Of a stretch of DNA of 64,000 bases, positions 52,184 to 61,259 are shown piece by piece (within the stretch, counting starts at the first letter, position 1; every line of letters starts with the position of its first letter). A program made the position numbers and the translations under genes. The DNA is from Altererythrobacter sp. GTDB lineage: Bacteria > Pseudomonadota > Alphaproteobacteria > Sphingomonadales > Sphingomonadaceae. Below the pieces are notes generated by a model. That model worked only from the letters and a program-made list of their open reading frames with translations, had not been told where the DNA came from and did not search any database. Location of the stretch: assembly GCA_031178065.1 (NCBI GenBank), contig JAPSJS010000002.1, forward strand, positions 1-64,000, written 5' to 3'.

Positions 52184-54003
52184 TGCCCGTCCCCACGAAG
52201 CTTCGAACCTATCTCGCGCTTGGCCCGTCCAATCTGGCGCGGGTCGCGGGCTATCGCGCGGCGTTGCGGCTGCGCATCCATCCGGTGCTTCGCGTACGTT
52301 CGGAATCGCCCACGGGCCTGTTCTTCGCCCGCGCGAAGAGTGCCGATTCGCAGCTGGTGCCCCGCCAAACGTGGCTCGGCGAAGCGCTATATTTTGGCTA
52401 TCACCGCGTCCCCTGCGAAGATGCGCCCGATTGGCATGCAAACCCGTTCCGCCCGGTCGCGCGGGCGGACCCACATGTCCACTGGTCTGCCCTTGCGGAT
52501 TTCGATTCCGCCGTAGGTGACATCAAGACGGTGTGGGAAGCTTCGCGGTTCGACTGGCTGATCGCCATGGCGCAGCGTGCGGCGCTCGGCGACGAGGCGG
52601 AGCTCGAGAGACTGAACGTCTGGCTCGCCGATTGGGTGGAGCATAATCCCCCTTACCGCGGGGCCAACTGGAAGTGTGGACAGGAAGCGTCGATCCGGGT
52701 GATGCATCTCGCGCTCGCGGCCCTGTTGCTAGGCCAGGCCGATTCGCCGCAGCCTTCGCTTTTGCTTTTCATCCAAATGCACCTGGCGCGGATCGCACCG
52801 ACCATAAGCTATGCTATCGGTCAGCAGAACAACCATGGTACGTCGGAGGCGGCCGCGTTGTTCATCGGCGGTAGTTGGCTCGCAGCGCACGGAGACCGGG
52901 AGGGGCATCGATGGGCGGCAACGGGACGCAAGTGGCTGGAGGAGCGGGCCCGCGCGCTAATCATGGCCGATGGCACGTTCAGCCAGTATTCCGTCGTCTA
53001 TCATCGATTGATGCTCGATACCTATTGCTTCGCCGAAACGTGGCGGTCGTTACAGCAGTTGGAGAAGTTCTCGAGCGCATTGTACGAACGCCTACGGGGA
53101 GCGACTAGTTGGCTGCGACAGCTAACGGCCCCGGCGAACGGTGACGCACCCAATCTCGGATCGAACGATGGCGCCCGAATTCTGGCGCTGACCGACGCCG
53201 ATTACCGCGACTTCCGCCCGTCCCTTCAATGGGCTTCCGCTCTATTTCACGGGCGGCGATCGTTGGGAGCCGGGCCTTGGGACCAACAGCTACTTTGGCT
53301 TGGGCTCTCGCCGCCGTCCAAAGCTCTGCCTGAGCTGGCGAGCGAGTCGTTCGATGACGGCGGATTACACGTCCTGCGCCATGGCCGCGCTCGGGCATAC
53401 CTTCGCTATCCTCGCTTTCGATTTCGTCCGAGCCAATGCGACGCGCTTCACGTCGATCTATGGTTGGATGAGAGCAATGTCCTGCGCGACGGTGGCACCT
53501 TCAGCTATAACAGCGGCTGGAAGGATCTGACGTACTTCAGCGGCGTGGCCTCGCATAATACGGCGCAGTTCGACGAACGGGAGCAAATGCCCCGCTTGAG
53601 CCGATTTCTGTTCGGTGCATGGCCTAAGGCTGAGAAGGTTCGGTTGGCCTCGTCTTCGAACAATGGTGCTGGCGCGGCAGCGGGCTATCGGGACTATTGC
53701 GGCGCGGAGCACGTCCGCGCCATCGAACTGAACGAGCGGCAACTGCTCTGCCGGGACCAGCTGGGCGGCCTTGCCGAGAGAGCGGTGATACGCTGGCGCC
53801 TGGAACCCGGTGACTGGCAACTGAGCGACAATCGGATCGGCAATGGAGCATATGAGATCGTGGTTGAGAGCAATGCTCCTTCGGCGGAGCTACGCGTCGT
53901 AAAAGGCAGCGAATCCCGGTACTATCTGCAAAGGAGTGAATTGCCGGTTCTAGAAATTCATTTGCCCGTACCCGCCGTCGTCGAGACGCGTGTGAGCTTC
54001 TGA
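52183..54003 (+). CDS. Heparinase II/III-family polysaccharide lyase-like protein
   Basis: A 606-residue protein. N-terminal alpha/alpha toroid with IGQQNNHGTSEAAALF (about 205) and QYSVVYHRLMLD (about 270), where Asn/His/Tyr catalytic residues lie in the family; then a beta-sandwich with GVASHNTAQFD (about 450). Family enzymes cleave uronic-acid polymers by beta-elimination. No signal peptide is visible, so export or a cytoplasmic role is unclear. It shares one base with the oxidoreductase gene. Confidence 0.85.
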   Translation: MPVPTKLRTYLALGPSNLARVAGYRAALRLRIHPVLRVRSESPTGLFFARAKSADSQLVPRQTWLGEALYFGYHRVPCEDAPDWHANPFRPVARADPHVHWSALADFDSAVGDIKTVWEASRFDWLIAMAQRAALGDEAELERLNVWLADWVEHNPPYRGANWKCGQEASIRVMHLALAALLLGQADSPQPSLLLFIQMHLARIAPTISYAIGQQNNHGTSEAAALFIGGSWLAAHGDREGHRWAATGRKWLEERARALIMADGTFSQYSVVYHRLMLDTYCFAETWRSLQQLEKFSSALYERLRGATSWLRQLTAPANGDAPNLGSNDGARILALTDADYRDFRPSLQWASALFHGRRSLGAGPWDQQLLWLGLSPPSKALPELASESFDDGGLHVLRHGRARAYLRYPRFRFRPSQCDALHVDLWLDESNVLRDGGTFSYNSGWKDLTYFSGVASHNTAQFDEREQMPRLSRFLFGAWPKAEKVRLASSSNNGAGAAAGYRDYCGAEHVRAIELNERQLLCRDQLGGLAERAVIRWRLEPGDWQLSDNRIGNGAYEIVVESNAPSAELRVVKGSESRYYLQRSELPVLEIHLPVPAVVETRVSF

Positions 54004-54004
54004 C

Positions 54005-55225
54005 ATGCACATCCTCTACTTCCACCAGCATTTCTCTACGCCCCGGGGGGCCATCGGCATCCGATCTTACGAGATGGCGCGGCGGCTGCTGCATCACGGA
54101 CATCGGGTGACCATGATCTGCGGCAGCTACGGCGGCGGAAAAACCGGGCTAGAGGGTCCGTTTAACGACGGTGTTCGACGGGGGCGCGTCGATGGCATCG
54201 ACGTGATCGAGTTTGACCTCTCCTACTCCAACAGCGATGGCTTTCTAAAGCGCAGCGGCACCTTCTTGAAGTACGCCTGGGGCAGTCTCAAGATCGCGCT
54301 GAGCGAGCGGTACGATCTTGCTTTTGCTACCACCACGCCATTGACCGCCGGCATTCCCGCCATCGCGGCGCGCTGGTTACGCGGGAAGCCGTTCGTGTTC
54401 GAGGTTCGCGATCTCTGGCCGGAGCTGCCCAAGGCGATGGGCGTGATTACCAATCCGCTGGTCCTGAGCGCGATGTCGGTACTCGAATGGGTGTCCTATC
54501 GAAGCGCCGAGCGCTGTGTCGCGCTCGCGCCGGGAATCGCTGAAGGCATCGCACGACGAGGAGTGAATTCGTCGGCGATCGCCATCGTTCCGAACGGCTG
54601 CGACATTGAAATATTCCGTTCGTCGTCTTCATCTTGGCGCCCTGAGGGGGTGGGCGAGGACGATCTTCTCGCGATCTTCACAGGCACCCACGGCACCGCC
54701 AACGGTCTTGACGCGGTCCTCGATGCCGCCGGTGTGCTGCAGTGGCGTGGGAGAGACGACATCAAGCTTGCGCTCGTTGGCGATGGGCGCTTGAAATCCA
54801 CATTGCAGGAGCGTGCCGAGCGCGAGGGGCTGCGCAACGTGATTTTCCACCCGCCGGTCGACAAACGGCGCTTGGCGGGCTTGATGGCAGCAGCCGACTT
54901 GGGAATGCAGGTTCTCGCGAATGTTCCAGCGTTCTATTATGGGACCTCGCCCAACAAGTTTTTCGATTATATCGCGGCGGGATTGCCGGTCCTGAACAAC
55001 TACCCGGGGTGGCTGGCGGAGATGATCGAGGCAGAAGGATGCGGCCTGGTCGTATTGCCCGATAATGCGTCGGCATTTGCCGATGCATTGGAACGTGCGG
55101 CGGATAATCGTAGCATGCTGAAGACGATGGCGGACCGCGCCGCGAACTTGGCCGAGCGGGAGTTCCAGCGTCAAAAGCTTGCCGATCGCTGGGTAGCTTG
55201 GGTCGCGCAGGGGCGGACGCCATGA
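54005..55225 (+). CDS. WbuB-like family 4 glycosyltransferase
   Basis: A 406-residue GT-B enzyme. MHILYFHQHFSTPRGAIG and SYEMARRLL at the N-terminus and VFEVRDLWPELP are typical of the WbuB group, which transfers deoxy-amino sugars such as FucNAc. Donor lobe: FTGTHGTANGLD, PNKFFDYIAAGLPVL. It is the only family glycosyltransferase in the plus arm besides the initiating enzyme, so it probably adds the second residue. Overlaps the next gene. Confidence 0.9.
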   Translation: MHILYFHQHFSTPRGAIGIRSYEMARRLLHHGHRVTMICGSYGGGKTGLEGPFNDGVRRGRVDGIDVIEFDLSYSNSDGFLKRSGTFLKYAWGSLKIALSERYDLAFATTTPLTAGIPAIAARWLRGKPFVFEVRDLWPELPKAMGVITNPLVLSAMSVLEWVSYRSAERCVALAPGIAEGIARRGVNSSAIAIVPNGCDIEIFRSSSSSWRPEGVGEDDLLAIFTGTHGTANGLDAVLDAAGVLQWRGRDDIKLALVGDGRLKSTLQERAEREGLRNVIFHPPVDKRRLAGLMAAADLGMQVLANVPAFYYGTSPNKFFDYIAAGLPVLNNYPGWLAEMIEAEGCGLVVLPDNASAFADALERAADNRSMLKTMADRAANLAEREFQRQKLADRWVAWVAQGRTP

Positions 55226-55815
55226 AGCGTCTGATGGACATTGCATTGGCGACGGTCGCGCTCCTGTTGCTACTTCCTTTACTTGTTGTTCTCTCGCTGC
55301 TGGTCCGGTCCAAGATGGGTTCGCCGGTGATCTTTCGACAGGTTCGCCCCGGCCGCGGCGGTGCGCCCTTCGAGATGTTGAAGTTCCGCACGATGCGCGA
55401 CGCCGTAGATGCCGATGGTGTGCCACTGCCAGATGCAGATCGCCTTACGCCCTTCGGCCGTTTTCTTCGCTCTACGAGTCTCGACGAATTACCGGAGCTG
55501 TGGAACGTGCTGAGGGGCGATATGAGCCTCGTCGGCCCTCGGCCCCTCTTAATGGAATACCTTCCGCTTTACAGTACCGAACAGGCTCGGCGGCATGAGG
55601 TGTGCCCGGGCCTCACCGGCTGGGCGCAAATCAACGGACGGAACGCGCTCAGCTGGGACGAGAAATTCGCCCTGGATGTATGGTACGTCGACAACCGGAG
55701 CATGAGGCTGGACCTGCGGATACTTTGGTTGACCGTCCTGAAGGTCCTTCAGCGTGACGGTATTAGCGCAGACGGGGAGGCTACCATGCCCCGGTTTCAA
55801 GGGAGAGCAGAATGA
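55222..55815 (+). CDS. Initiating phosphoglycosyltransferase (PglC-like)
   Basis: A 197-residue enzyme with one N-terminal membrane segment (about residues 5-27), transferring a sugar phosphate to undecaprenyl phosphate. Core: KFRTMRD, RSTSLDELPELWNVLRGDMS (Asp-Glu active pair), GPRPLLMEYLPLY, PGLTGWAQINGRN. The motif string is very close to Campylobacter PglC, whose substrate is UDP-diNAcBac. ATG 55222 overlaps the preceding stop. Confidence 0.92.
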   Translation: MKRLMDIALATVALLLLLPLLVVLSLLVRSKMGSPVIFRQVRPGRGGAPFEMLKFRTMRDAVDADGVPLPDADRLTPFGRFLRSTSLDELPELWNVLRGDMSLVGPRPLLMEYLPLYSTEQARRHEVCPGLTGWAQINGRNALSWDEKFALDVWYVDNRSMRLDLRILWLTVLKVLQRDGISADGEATMPRFQGRAE

Positions 55816-56459
55816 CTCGGTTAATCGGCATCTATGGCGCGAGCGGATTTGGCCGTGAGGTCATGTCGATCGCGCGCGAGCAGTATTCGGGCGAAAGGAC
55901 AGAGTTCGTATTCATCGACGACGCCGGAGGTGAGTCAACCAGTAACGGACACGCCGTGGTCAATTGGTCTAGGTTTCTCTCTAGGCCAGCCCAGGATCGC
56001 TGCGTCGCTATTGCCATTGCTGACTCACGTATTCGCGAGGTGTTGACCGATCGCTGCGTTGAAGCGGGGGTCCCCATCCGCAGTATCCAAGCAGGAAACG
56101 TCTGGTTGGGCGACGCGATATCGCACGGAGAGGGCGCGATATTACAGCCATTTGTGTCCTTGACTGCCAATGTACGGATCGGACGCAGCTTTCACGCAAA
56201 TATTTACAGCTATGTCGCTCATGATTGCGTGATCGGCGACTACGTCACTTTCGCTCCGAGAGTCATGTGCAACGGGAACGTGCGTATCGAGGATCGAGCT
56301 TACATCGGGACCGGTGCAATACTTCGCCAGGGAACACCCGACAAACCGCTTGTCATCGGCGCCGGCGCCACCGTCGGAATGGGCGCTGTCGTGACGAAGG
56401 ACGTACCGCCCGGCGTCACCGTCATCGGCAACCCTGCCCGGATCATGGAAAAGAGATGA
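55812..56459 (+). CDS. PglD-like sugar acetyltransferase (NeuD family)
   Basis: A 215-residue protein with an N-terminal Rossmann-like domain (GIYGASGFGREVMSIA, residues 5-20) and a left-handed beta-helix (about 100-205). The likely catalytic His is in YVAHDCVIGD (about 137), as in PglD, which acetylates UDP-4-amino sugars. Overlaps the phosphoglycosyltransferase gene. Acetylates the product of the next gene's aminotransferase, if the bacillosamine pathway assignment is right. Confidence 0.9.
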   Translation: MTRLIGIYGASGFGREVMSIAREQYSGERTEFVFIDDAGGESTSNGHAVVNWSRFLSRPAQDRCVAIAIADSRIREVLTDRCVEAGVPIRSIQAGNVWLGDAISHGEGAILQPFVSLTANVRIGRSFHANIYSYVAHDCVIGDYVTFAPRVMCNGNVRIEDRAYIGTGAILRQGTPDKPLVIGAGATVGMGAVVTKDVPPGVTVIGNPARIMEKR

Positions 56460-56460
56460 A

Positions 56461-57675
56461 ATGCTGAACACCGCCTTTGCCCCTTGGCCCAGCTTCACCG
56501 AGGAGGAGGTGAACGCGGTTTCCGCGGTCTTGCGCTCCAATCGCGTCAACTACTGGACGGGCGAGGAATGTCGTCAGTTTGAGCGCGAGTTCGCAGAGTG
56601 GTCGGAATGCACGCATGCCATCGCGCTGGCCAACGGGACGGTCGCGCTGGACCTCGCGCTGCACGGGTTGGGCATTGGCGCGGCGAACGGCGGTTCGCCC
56701 ACCGATGAGGTCATCGTTACCCCACGGACTTTCCTTGCCTCGGTCAGCTGCGTCGTCAACGCAGGCGCCGTTCCGGTGTTTGCCGACGTCGAGCGCGACA
56801 GCGGGAATATCTCCGCGGCGACGATCGCGCCGCACCTGACCGACCGCACCCGTGCAATTATCGTCGTTCATCTCGCCGGCTGGCCGGCGGACATGGATCC
56901 GATCATGGCGCTTGCCGAACCGCGCGGCATCAAGGTGATCGAGGACTGCGCGCAGGCACACGGCGCGCGCTACAAGGGGCGCAGCGTCGGATCGATCGGG
57001 CACGTCGGCGCGTGGTCCTTCTGTCAGGACAAGATCATGACCACGGGCGGCGAGGGGGGCATGGTCACGACCAACGATCCCGACATGTGGTCGCGCATGT
57101 GGTCGTTCAAGGACCACGGGAAGAGCTGGGATGCGGTATACGAACGTTCGCACCCGCCCGGCTTCCGCTGGGTGCACGAGAGCTTCGGCACGAACTGGCG
57201 AATGATCGAGATTCAGGCCGCGATCGGCCGTATCCAGCTCCGGAGAATGGCCGACTGGACGGCGGCGAGAACGCGGAATACCGATGTCCTCTACCAAGCG
57301 CTTGCGCCGCATTCCGGCGCGGAAGGCATTGTTCGGACCCCCGTGATCGGGGACCCGGAGAGCGTACACGCGCAGTACAAGTTCTATGCCTATGTCCAGC
57401 CGAACCGCCTGGCCCCCGGCTGGGACAGAGACCGGATCGTCGCCGAGATCGTGGCCGGCGGCGTGCCGTGCTTCCAGGGCAGTTGCTCCGAAGTCTATCT
57501 CGAGAAAGCCTTCGATGGCACCGATCTGCGGCCGCCCGAGCGGCTCCCGGTCGCTCGCGAGCTGGGAGAGACGAGCATTATGTGGCTGGTCCACCCGACA
57601 CTGACCGAAGACGAGATTCGCAAGACGACCGAAGTCAGCGCGGCGGTTCTGGAACGCGCCACCAGGCAGGAGTAA
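56461..57675 (+). CDS. DegT/DnrJ/EryC1-family PLP aminotransferase (PglE-like)
   Basis: A 404-residue sugar aminotransferase. PLP lysine in SFCQDKIMTTGGEGGM (about residue 190), with EDCAQAHGARYKGR before and GTNWRMIEIQAAIGR after it. It would add an amino group at C4 of the UDP-4-keto sugar made by the CapD-type enzyme. Direct neighbour of the PglD-like and PglC-like genes; last gene of the plus arm. Confidence 0.92.
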   Translation: MLNTAFAPWPSFTEEEVNAVSAVLRSNRVNYWTGEECRQFEREFAEWSECTHAIALANGTVALDLALHGLGIGAANGGSPTDEVIVTPRTFLASVSCVVNAGAVPVFADVERDSGNISAATIAPHLTDRTRAIIVVHLAGWPADMDPIMALAEPRGIKVIEDCAQAHGARYKGRSVGSIGHVGAWSFCQDKIMTTGGEGGMVTTNDPDMWSRMWSFKDHGKSWDAVYERSHPPGFRWVHESFGTNWRMIEIQAAIGRIQLRRMADWTAARTRNTDVLYQALAPHSGAEGIVRTPVIGDPESVHAQYKFYAYVQPNRLAPGWDRDRIVAEIVAGGVPCFQGSCSEVYLEKAFDGTDLRPPERLPVARELGETSIMWLVHPTLTEDEIRKTTEVSAAVLERATRQE

Positions 57676-57751
57676 CCGATCGTCGGCCGCCGATAGCGGA
57701 TTGACCCGGCATTCCCCGAACCCTCGGTTGCCACCCCACCAGCCGCACCCT

Positions 57752-58189
57752 ATGTCGCCGCCGATGGAAATCGGCTCGTTCTTCATGGCGCTCGCGGCAC
57801 AGGCCGATCCGTGGATCGTGCGTATCGCGGCCGAGTGGATCGGGTGGAAGGCGTGGCTCTCCAACTGGACCGGCGTCAGCCACCCCATCCTGCACGCCTA
57901 TTTCGGGCTACTGCTGCAGATCCTCGCCGCCGCCTTCGCGCGTCGCGGGTTGGCGAGTGCGTGGCCGTGGCTGTTCGTGTTCGTGCTCGAGATCGGCAAC
58001 GAGCTGCTCGATTGGTCGCGGGCGCTGACCTATGGCACGGCTGGCGACGCGCTGGTGCGCGAGACGATCTCGGACATCCTGTTCACCATGGCGCTGCCCA
58101 CCGTCCTGCTCGTCCTCGCCCGCAGCTTTCCGCGGCTCGGCCTCGGCGAGCGGACCATGCCAGTCGCCGAGGCCTGCGAGAGCGACTGA
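57752..58189 (+). CDS. Small membrane protein of unknown function
   Basis: About 145 residues with three or four hydrophobic segments (for example ILHAYFGLLLQILAAAFA and ISDILFTMALPTVLLVLA) and a conserved-looking ELLDWSRALTYG stretch. Resembles VanZ-type short membrane proteins in layout, but this is not assigned. Start uncertain (ATG 57752 or 57764; no good ribosome site). Converges with fabI. Confidence 0.55.
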   Translation: MSPPMEIGSFFMALAAQADPWIVRIAAEWIGWKAWLSNWTGVSHPILHAYFGLLLQILAAAFARRGLASAWPWLFVFVLEIGNELLDWSRALTYGTAGDALVRETISDILFTMALPTVLLVLARSFPRLGLGERTMPVAEACESD

Positions 58190-58192
58190 GCC

Positions 58193-58999
58193 CTACCGAT
58201 CCAGCGCGATATCCGGTGCGTCTTCCTGCTTCATGCCGACCACGTGGTAGCCCGCGTCGACGTGGTGCACCTCGCCGGTGACGCCCGAGGACAGGTCGGA
58301 CAGGAAATAGAGCCCCGATCCGCCGACATCCTCGATCGTGACGTTGCGGCGCAGCGGCGAGTTCAGTTCGTTCCACTTCAGGATGTAGCGGAAGTCGCCG
58401 ATCCCGCTCGCGGCCAGGGTCTTGATCGGGCCGGCGCTGATCGCGTTCACGCGAATGTTGTCCGGCCCGAGATCGTTGGCGAGATACTGCACGCTGGTCT
58501 CGAGCGCGGCCTTGGCGACGCCCATGACGTTGTAATGCGGGATGACCTTCTCCGCGCCGTAGTAGGTCAGCGTCAGGATGCTGCCACCGTTGGGCATCAT
58601 CTGCGCGGCACGCCGGGTCACCGCGACGAGACTGTAAGCGGAAATATTCATCGTCATCAGGAAATTGTCGAGGCTGGTGTCGACGTACTTTCCGCGCAGC
58701 TCGTTCTTGTCGGAGAAGCCGATCGCGTGGACGACGAAGTCGATCGTCTCCCAGCGGCTCTTCAGCGTCTCGAACGCTGCGTCGAGCGCGGCCATGTCGG
58801 ACACATCGCACTCGAAGGTGAAATCCGAGCCGAGCTGCTCGGCGAGCGGCTTCACGCGCTTCGCCAGCGCCTCGCCCTGATAGGTGAACGCCAGTTCCGC
58901 GCCGTGTTCGCGCAGCCTCTGCGCGATGCCCCAGGCTAGCGACTTGTCGTTCGCGAGACCCATGATCAGCCCGCGCTTGCCAGCCATCAACCCGCTCAT
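58193..58999 (-). CDS. fabI: Enoyl-ACP reductase FabI
   Basis: A 268-residue NADH-dependent reductase in fatty-acid elongation, the triclosan target in many bacteria. GLANDKSLAWGIAQ near the N-terminus, catalytic pair in YNVMGVAKAALE (Tyr-x6-Lys), and substrate loop ISAGPIKTLAASGI. ATG 58999 follows GAGGAAAC. Overlaps the YihY gene by four bases. Confidence 0.95.
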   Translation of the reverse strand: MSGLMAGKRGLIMGLANDKSLAWGIAQRLREHGAELAFTYQGEALAKRVKPLAEQLGSDFTFECDVSDMAALDAAFETLKSRWETIDFVVHAIGFSDKNELRGKYVDTSLDNFLMTMNISAYSLVAVTRRAAQMMPNGGSILTLTYYGAEKVIPHYNVMGVAKAALETSVQYLANDLGPDNIRVNAISAGPIKTLAASGIGDFRYILKWNELNSPLRRNVTIEDVGGSGLYFLSDLSSGVTGEVHHVDAGYHVVGMKQEDAPDIALDR

Positions 59000-60057
59000 C
59001 TTGTTTCCTCTTTCTGCTCTTCTGCCAAGGCGCGTGCTTTCTCCGCCGCCGCACGGCGCGCGGCCGTCCGTCTGCGATCGTCGGCCTGGCCGATGCGATT
59101 CTCCTCTTCCTCGGGAGTCTCGGCCATGGCGGCGTTGAGTTCGGCGCCGATAACCATCCCTAGGCCGACGAGATAGAAAAAGAAAAGCGCGATCATGATG
59201 CCGGCCAGGCTGCCGTAGGTAAGATCGTAGCTGAAGAAGCTGCGGATCGCCGGCGGCAGCGCCACCGTTACCGCGACCCACCAGATCGTCGTCGTGAGCG
59301 CCCCGGGCCACTTGGGATACCGCCGATCGCGGTAGGCGCTGGGAGCGAGCGTCAGGAACAGCAGATAGAGCGATCCGAACAGGCCGAAGGCGGGGATCAG
59401 CCGGGAAAGCTGCAACTGCGAGATCACGTGCGACAGCCACGGGAGATAGGCGTCGATCACTTCCTGCGCGGCGCCGATCACCACCTGTGCGATCAGCGAG
59501 AGCATCAGCAGGATCACCGCCGCCACGATCACCCCGGCGGAGAGCAGGCGGTACTTCCAGAACGCCTCAGTCGCCGCGGTGCCGTAGGCCCGGCGCAGGA
59601 TGTCCCGGATCGTCTCGATCAGGCTCGACACGGTCCACAGCGCGACCAGCCCGCCGGCCCAGAGCAGCCAGCCGCTGCGCGCCTCGACCACCCGCCGCGC
59701 GACCGGTTCGATCACGTTGCCGACCATCGGGGGCAGGGCGTAGAGCACGGCATCGATCGTAGCCGCGCGCTCGCTTTCCTCGCCGACGAACGAGAAGATC
59801 GCCGCGCCGAGGATGAAGAAGGGGAAGATCGCCAGCATGGCCATGTAGGCGAGGTTGCCGGCGTGAATGAAACCATCGTTGTAAGTGCCGACGAGCACGC
59901 GCTTGGCGATTTCGAACGCACGCGTGCCCGGGCCGACATGCTGGGCCACGCGCTGGCGCAGGCCCAGGCTGGCCTCGATCGCTTCCTTGCGCCGTTCCTC
60001 GGGCGAAAGCGTGTGGATCACGCGTTCCTGAGGTTGGGGAAGGTCTTTCTCGCTCAT
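58996..60057 (-). CDS. YihY/BrkB-family inner-membrane protein
   Basis: A 353-residue protein with about six membrane segments, including LAYMAMLAIFPFFILGAAIF (about 70-90), a long cytoplasmic N-terminus and a charged C-terminal tail (RRRTAARRAAAEKARALAEE). Function unknown; no support for the old ribonuclease BN name. Immediately precedes fabI with an overlap. Confidence 0.9.
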   Translation of the reverse strand: MSEKDLPQPQERVIHTLSPEERRKEAIEASLGLRQRVAQHVGPGTRAFEIAKRVLVGTYNDGFIHAGNLAYMAMLAIFPFFILGAAIFSFVGEESERAATIDAVLYALPPMVGNVIEPVARRVVEARSGWLLWAGGLVALWTVSSLIETIRDILRRAYGTAATEAFWKYRLLSAGVIVAAVILLMLSLIAQVVIGAAQEVIDAYLPWLSHVISQLQLSRLIPAFGLFGSLYLLFLTLAPSAYRDRRYPKWPGALTTTIWWVAVTVALPPAIRSFFSYDLTYGSLAGIMIALFFFYLVGLGMVIGAELNAAMAETPEEEENRIGQADDRRRTAARRAAAEKARALAEEQKEETR

Positions 60058-60085
60058 CGGCCCGTTCGGTTGGAGGGGGCCCGGG

Positions 60086-61048
60086 TCAGAGTCCCAGGTC
60101 GGCGCGCGGGTTGCCGCCGTCCTGCCAGCCTTCCAGCCGCTTGGCCAGTTCCGATACGTCGGCTGGCAGCGCGATTTCGAGCCGCACGAGCTGGTCGCCG
60201 CGTTGGCCCGACTTGGCCGAGAAACCCTTGCCCTTGAGCCGCATCGTGGTGCCGCCGCTGGTGCCGGGCTTGATCGTCAGCATGACCGGGCCGTCGACCG
60301 TGGGGCAGCGGACCTTGGCGCCGTTCACCGCCTCGTCCAGCGTGATCGGCAGGTCCATGCGCACGTCGTCTCCGTCGCGGCGGAAGACCTTGTGACGGTC
60401 GATCGAAATCGTGACGATCCCGTCGCCGGCGCCGCCCGGTCCCTGCTCGCCCTTGCCCTTGAGGCGCATCTGCGTGCCGTCCTCGAGCCCTGCGGGCAGC
60501 TTGAGGTCGATCGTCTTGCCGTCGGCGAGCGTGATGCGCTGATCCTTGCGCGCCGCGGCGTCGACGAAGGGCACGCGAAGGCGGTAGGCGATGTCCGCAC
60601 CCTTGCGCGGCGGGGGCGGGCGCCGCTGCTGGCCGAAGCCGCCGCCCATGCCGGAGCGGCGCGCCCCGCCCATACCGCCGCCGCCGAACAGCCCTTCGAA
60701 GATGTCGCCGAGGTCAACCCCTTCGTCAGCGAATCCCTGGAAGTCCTCCGCACGAAAGCCGCGCTGGCCGCGGCCTGCTCCGCCGGCGAATCCGCCGCCG
60801 CCCATGCCGGCGAAGGGATTTGCCGGATTGCCGTCCGCGTCGATTTCGCCGCGGTCGAAGCGGGCGCGCTTGTCTTTGTCGCTGAGCAGGTCGTAGGCCT
60901 GGGTCACTTGCGAGAAGCGCTCGGCGGCCTTCGGGTTATCCGCGTTACGATCCGGGTGCAGCTCCTTGGCGAGCCTACGGTAGGCGCTCTTGATGTCCTT
61001 CTCGGTCGCGCTGCGCGAAACGCCGAGCGTTGTGTAGGGATCGGCCAT
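60086..61048 (-). CDS. DnaJ-class co-chaperone, CbpA type
   Basis: A 320-residue J-protein. The J domain has HPD in LAKELHPDRNADN (about residue 33), followed by a Gly/Phe-rich linker (about 75-130) and a C-terminal substrate-binding region with VDGPVMLTIKPGT. The zinc-finger cysteines of DnaJ are absent, so it is CbpA-like. Stimulates Hsp70 ATPase in family members. Divergent from pdxH. Confidence 0.93.
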   Translation of the reverse strand: MADPYTTLGVSRSATEKDIKSAYRRLAKELHPDRNADNPKAAERFSQVTQAYDLLSDKDKRARFDRGEIDADGNPANPFAGMGGGGFAGGAGRGQRGFRAEDFQGFADEGVDLGDIFEGLFGGGGMGGARRSGMGGGFGQQRRPPPPRKGADIAYRLRVPFVDAAARKDQRITLADGKTIDLKLPAGLEDGTQMRLKGKGEQGPGGAGDGIVTISIDRHKVFRRDGDDVRMDLPITLDEAVNGAKVRCPTVDGPVMLTIKPGTSGGTTMRLKGKGFSAKSGQRGDQLVRLEIALPADVSELAKRLEGWQDGGNPRADLGL

Positions 61049-61175
61049 GGCGTGTTAGCTAGGTGCAACAGTCTCGCCGCGCAAGCGGCGTAGCGGTGGA
61101 GAGAGGCTTTCCTCCACGCATCCCGCGCGATAGGGCGTGGGTAATATCGGTGGGGACCGCGACACGGCCTCTTCG

Positions 61176-61202
61176 GAAAGGTCACGGTCACGTGTGACTT
61201 TC
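61176..61202. promoter_or_regulatory. Dyad in the cbpA-like / pdxH divergent region
   Basis: GAAAG-G-TCAC (61176-61185) matches GTGA-CTTTC (61194-61202) as a nine-base stem with one bulge, centred in the roughly 210-bp divergent gap. Within it GTCACGTGTGAC is nearly palindromic. Candidate operator; no regulator identified. Confidence 0.3.
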
Positions 61203-61259
61203 GTGCCGGAAGGCGGCGAAGCGCGTCACAGGTGTCAACACTTAGTCAGGAAAAGCCCG

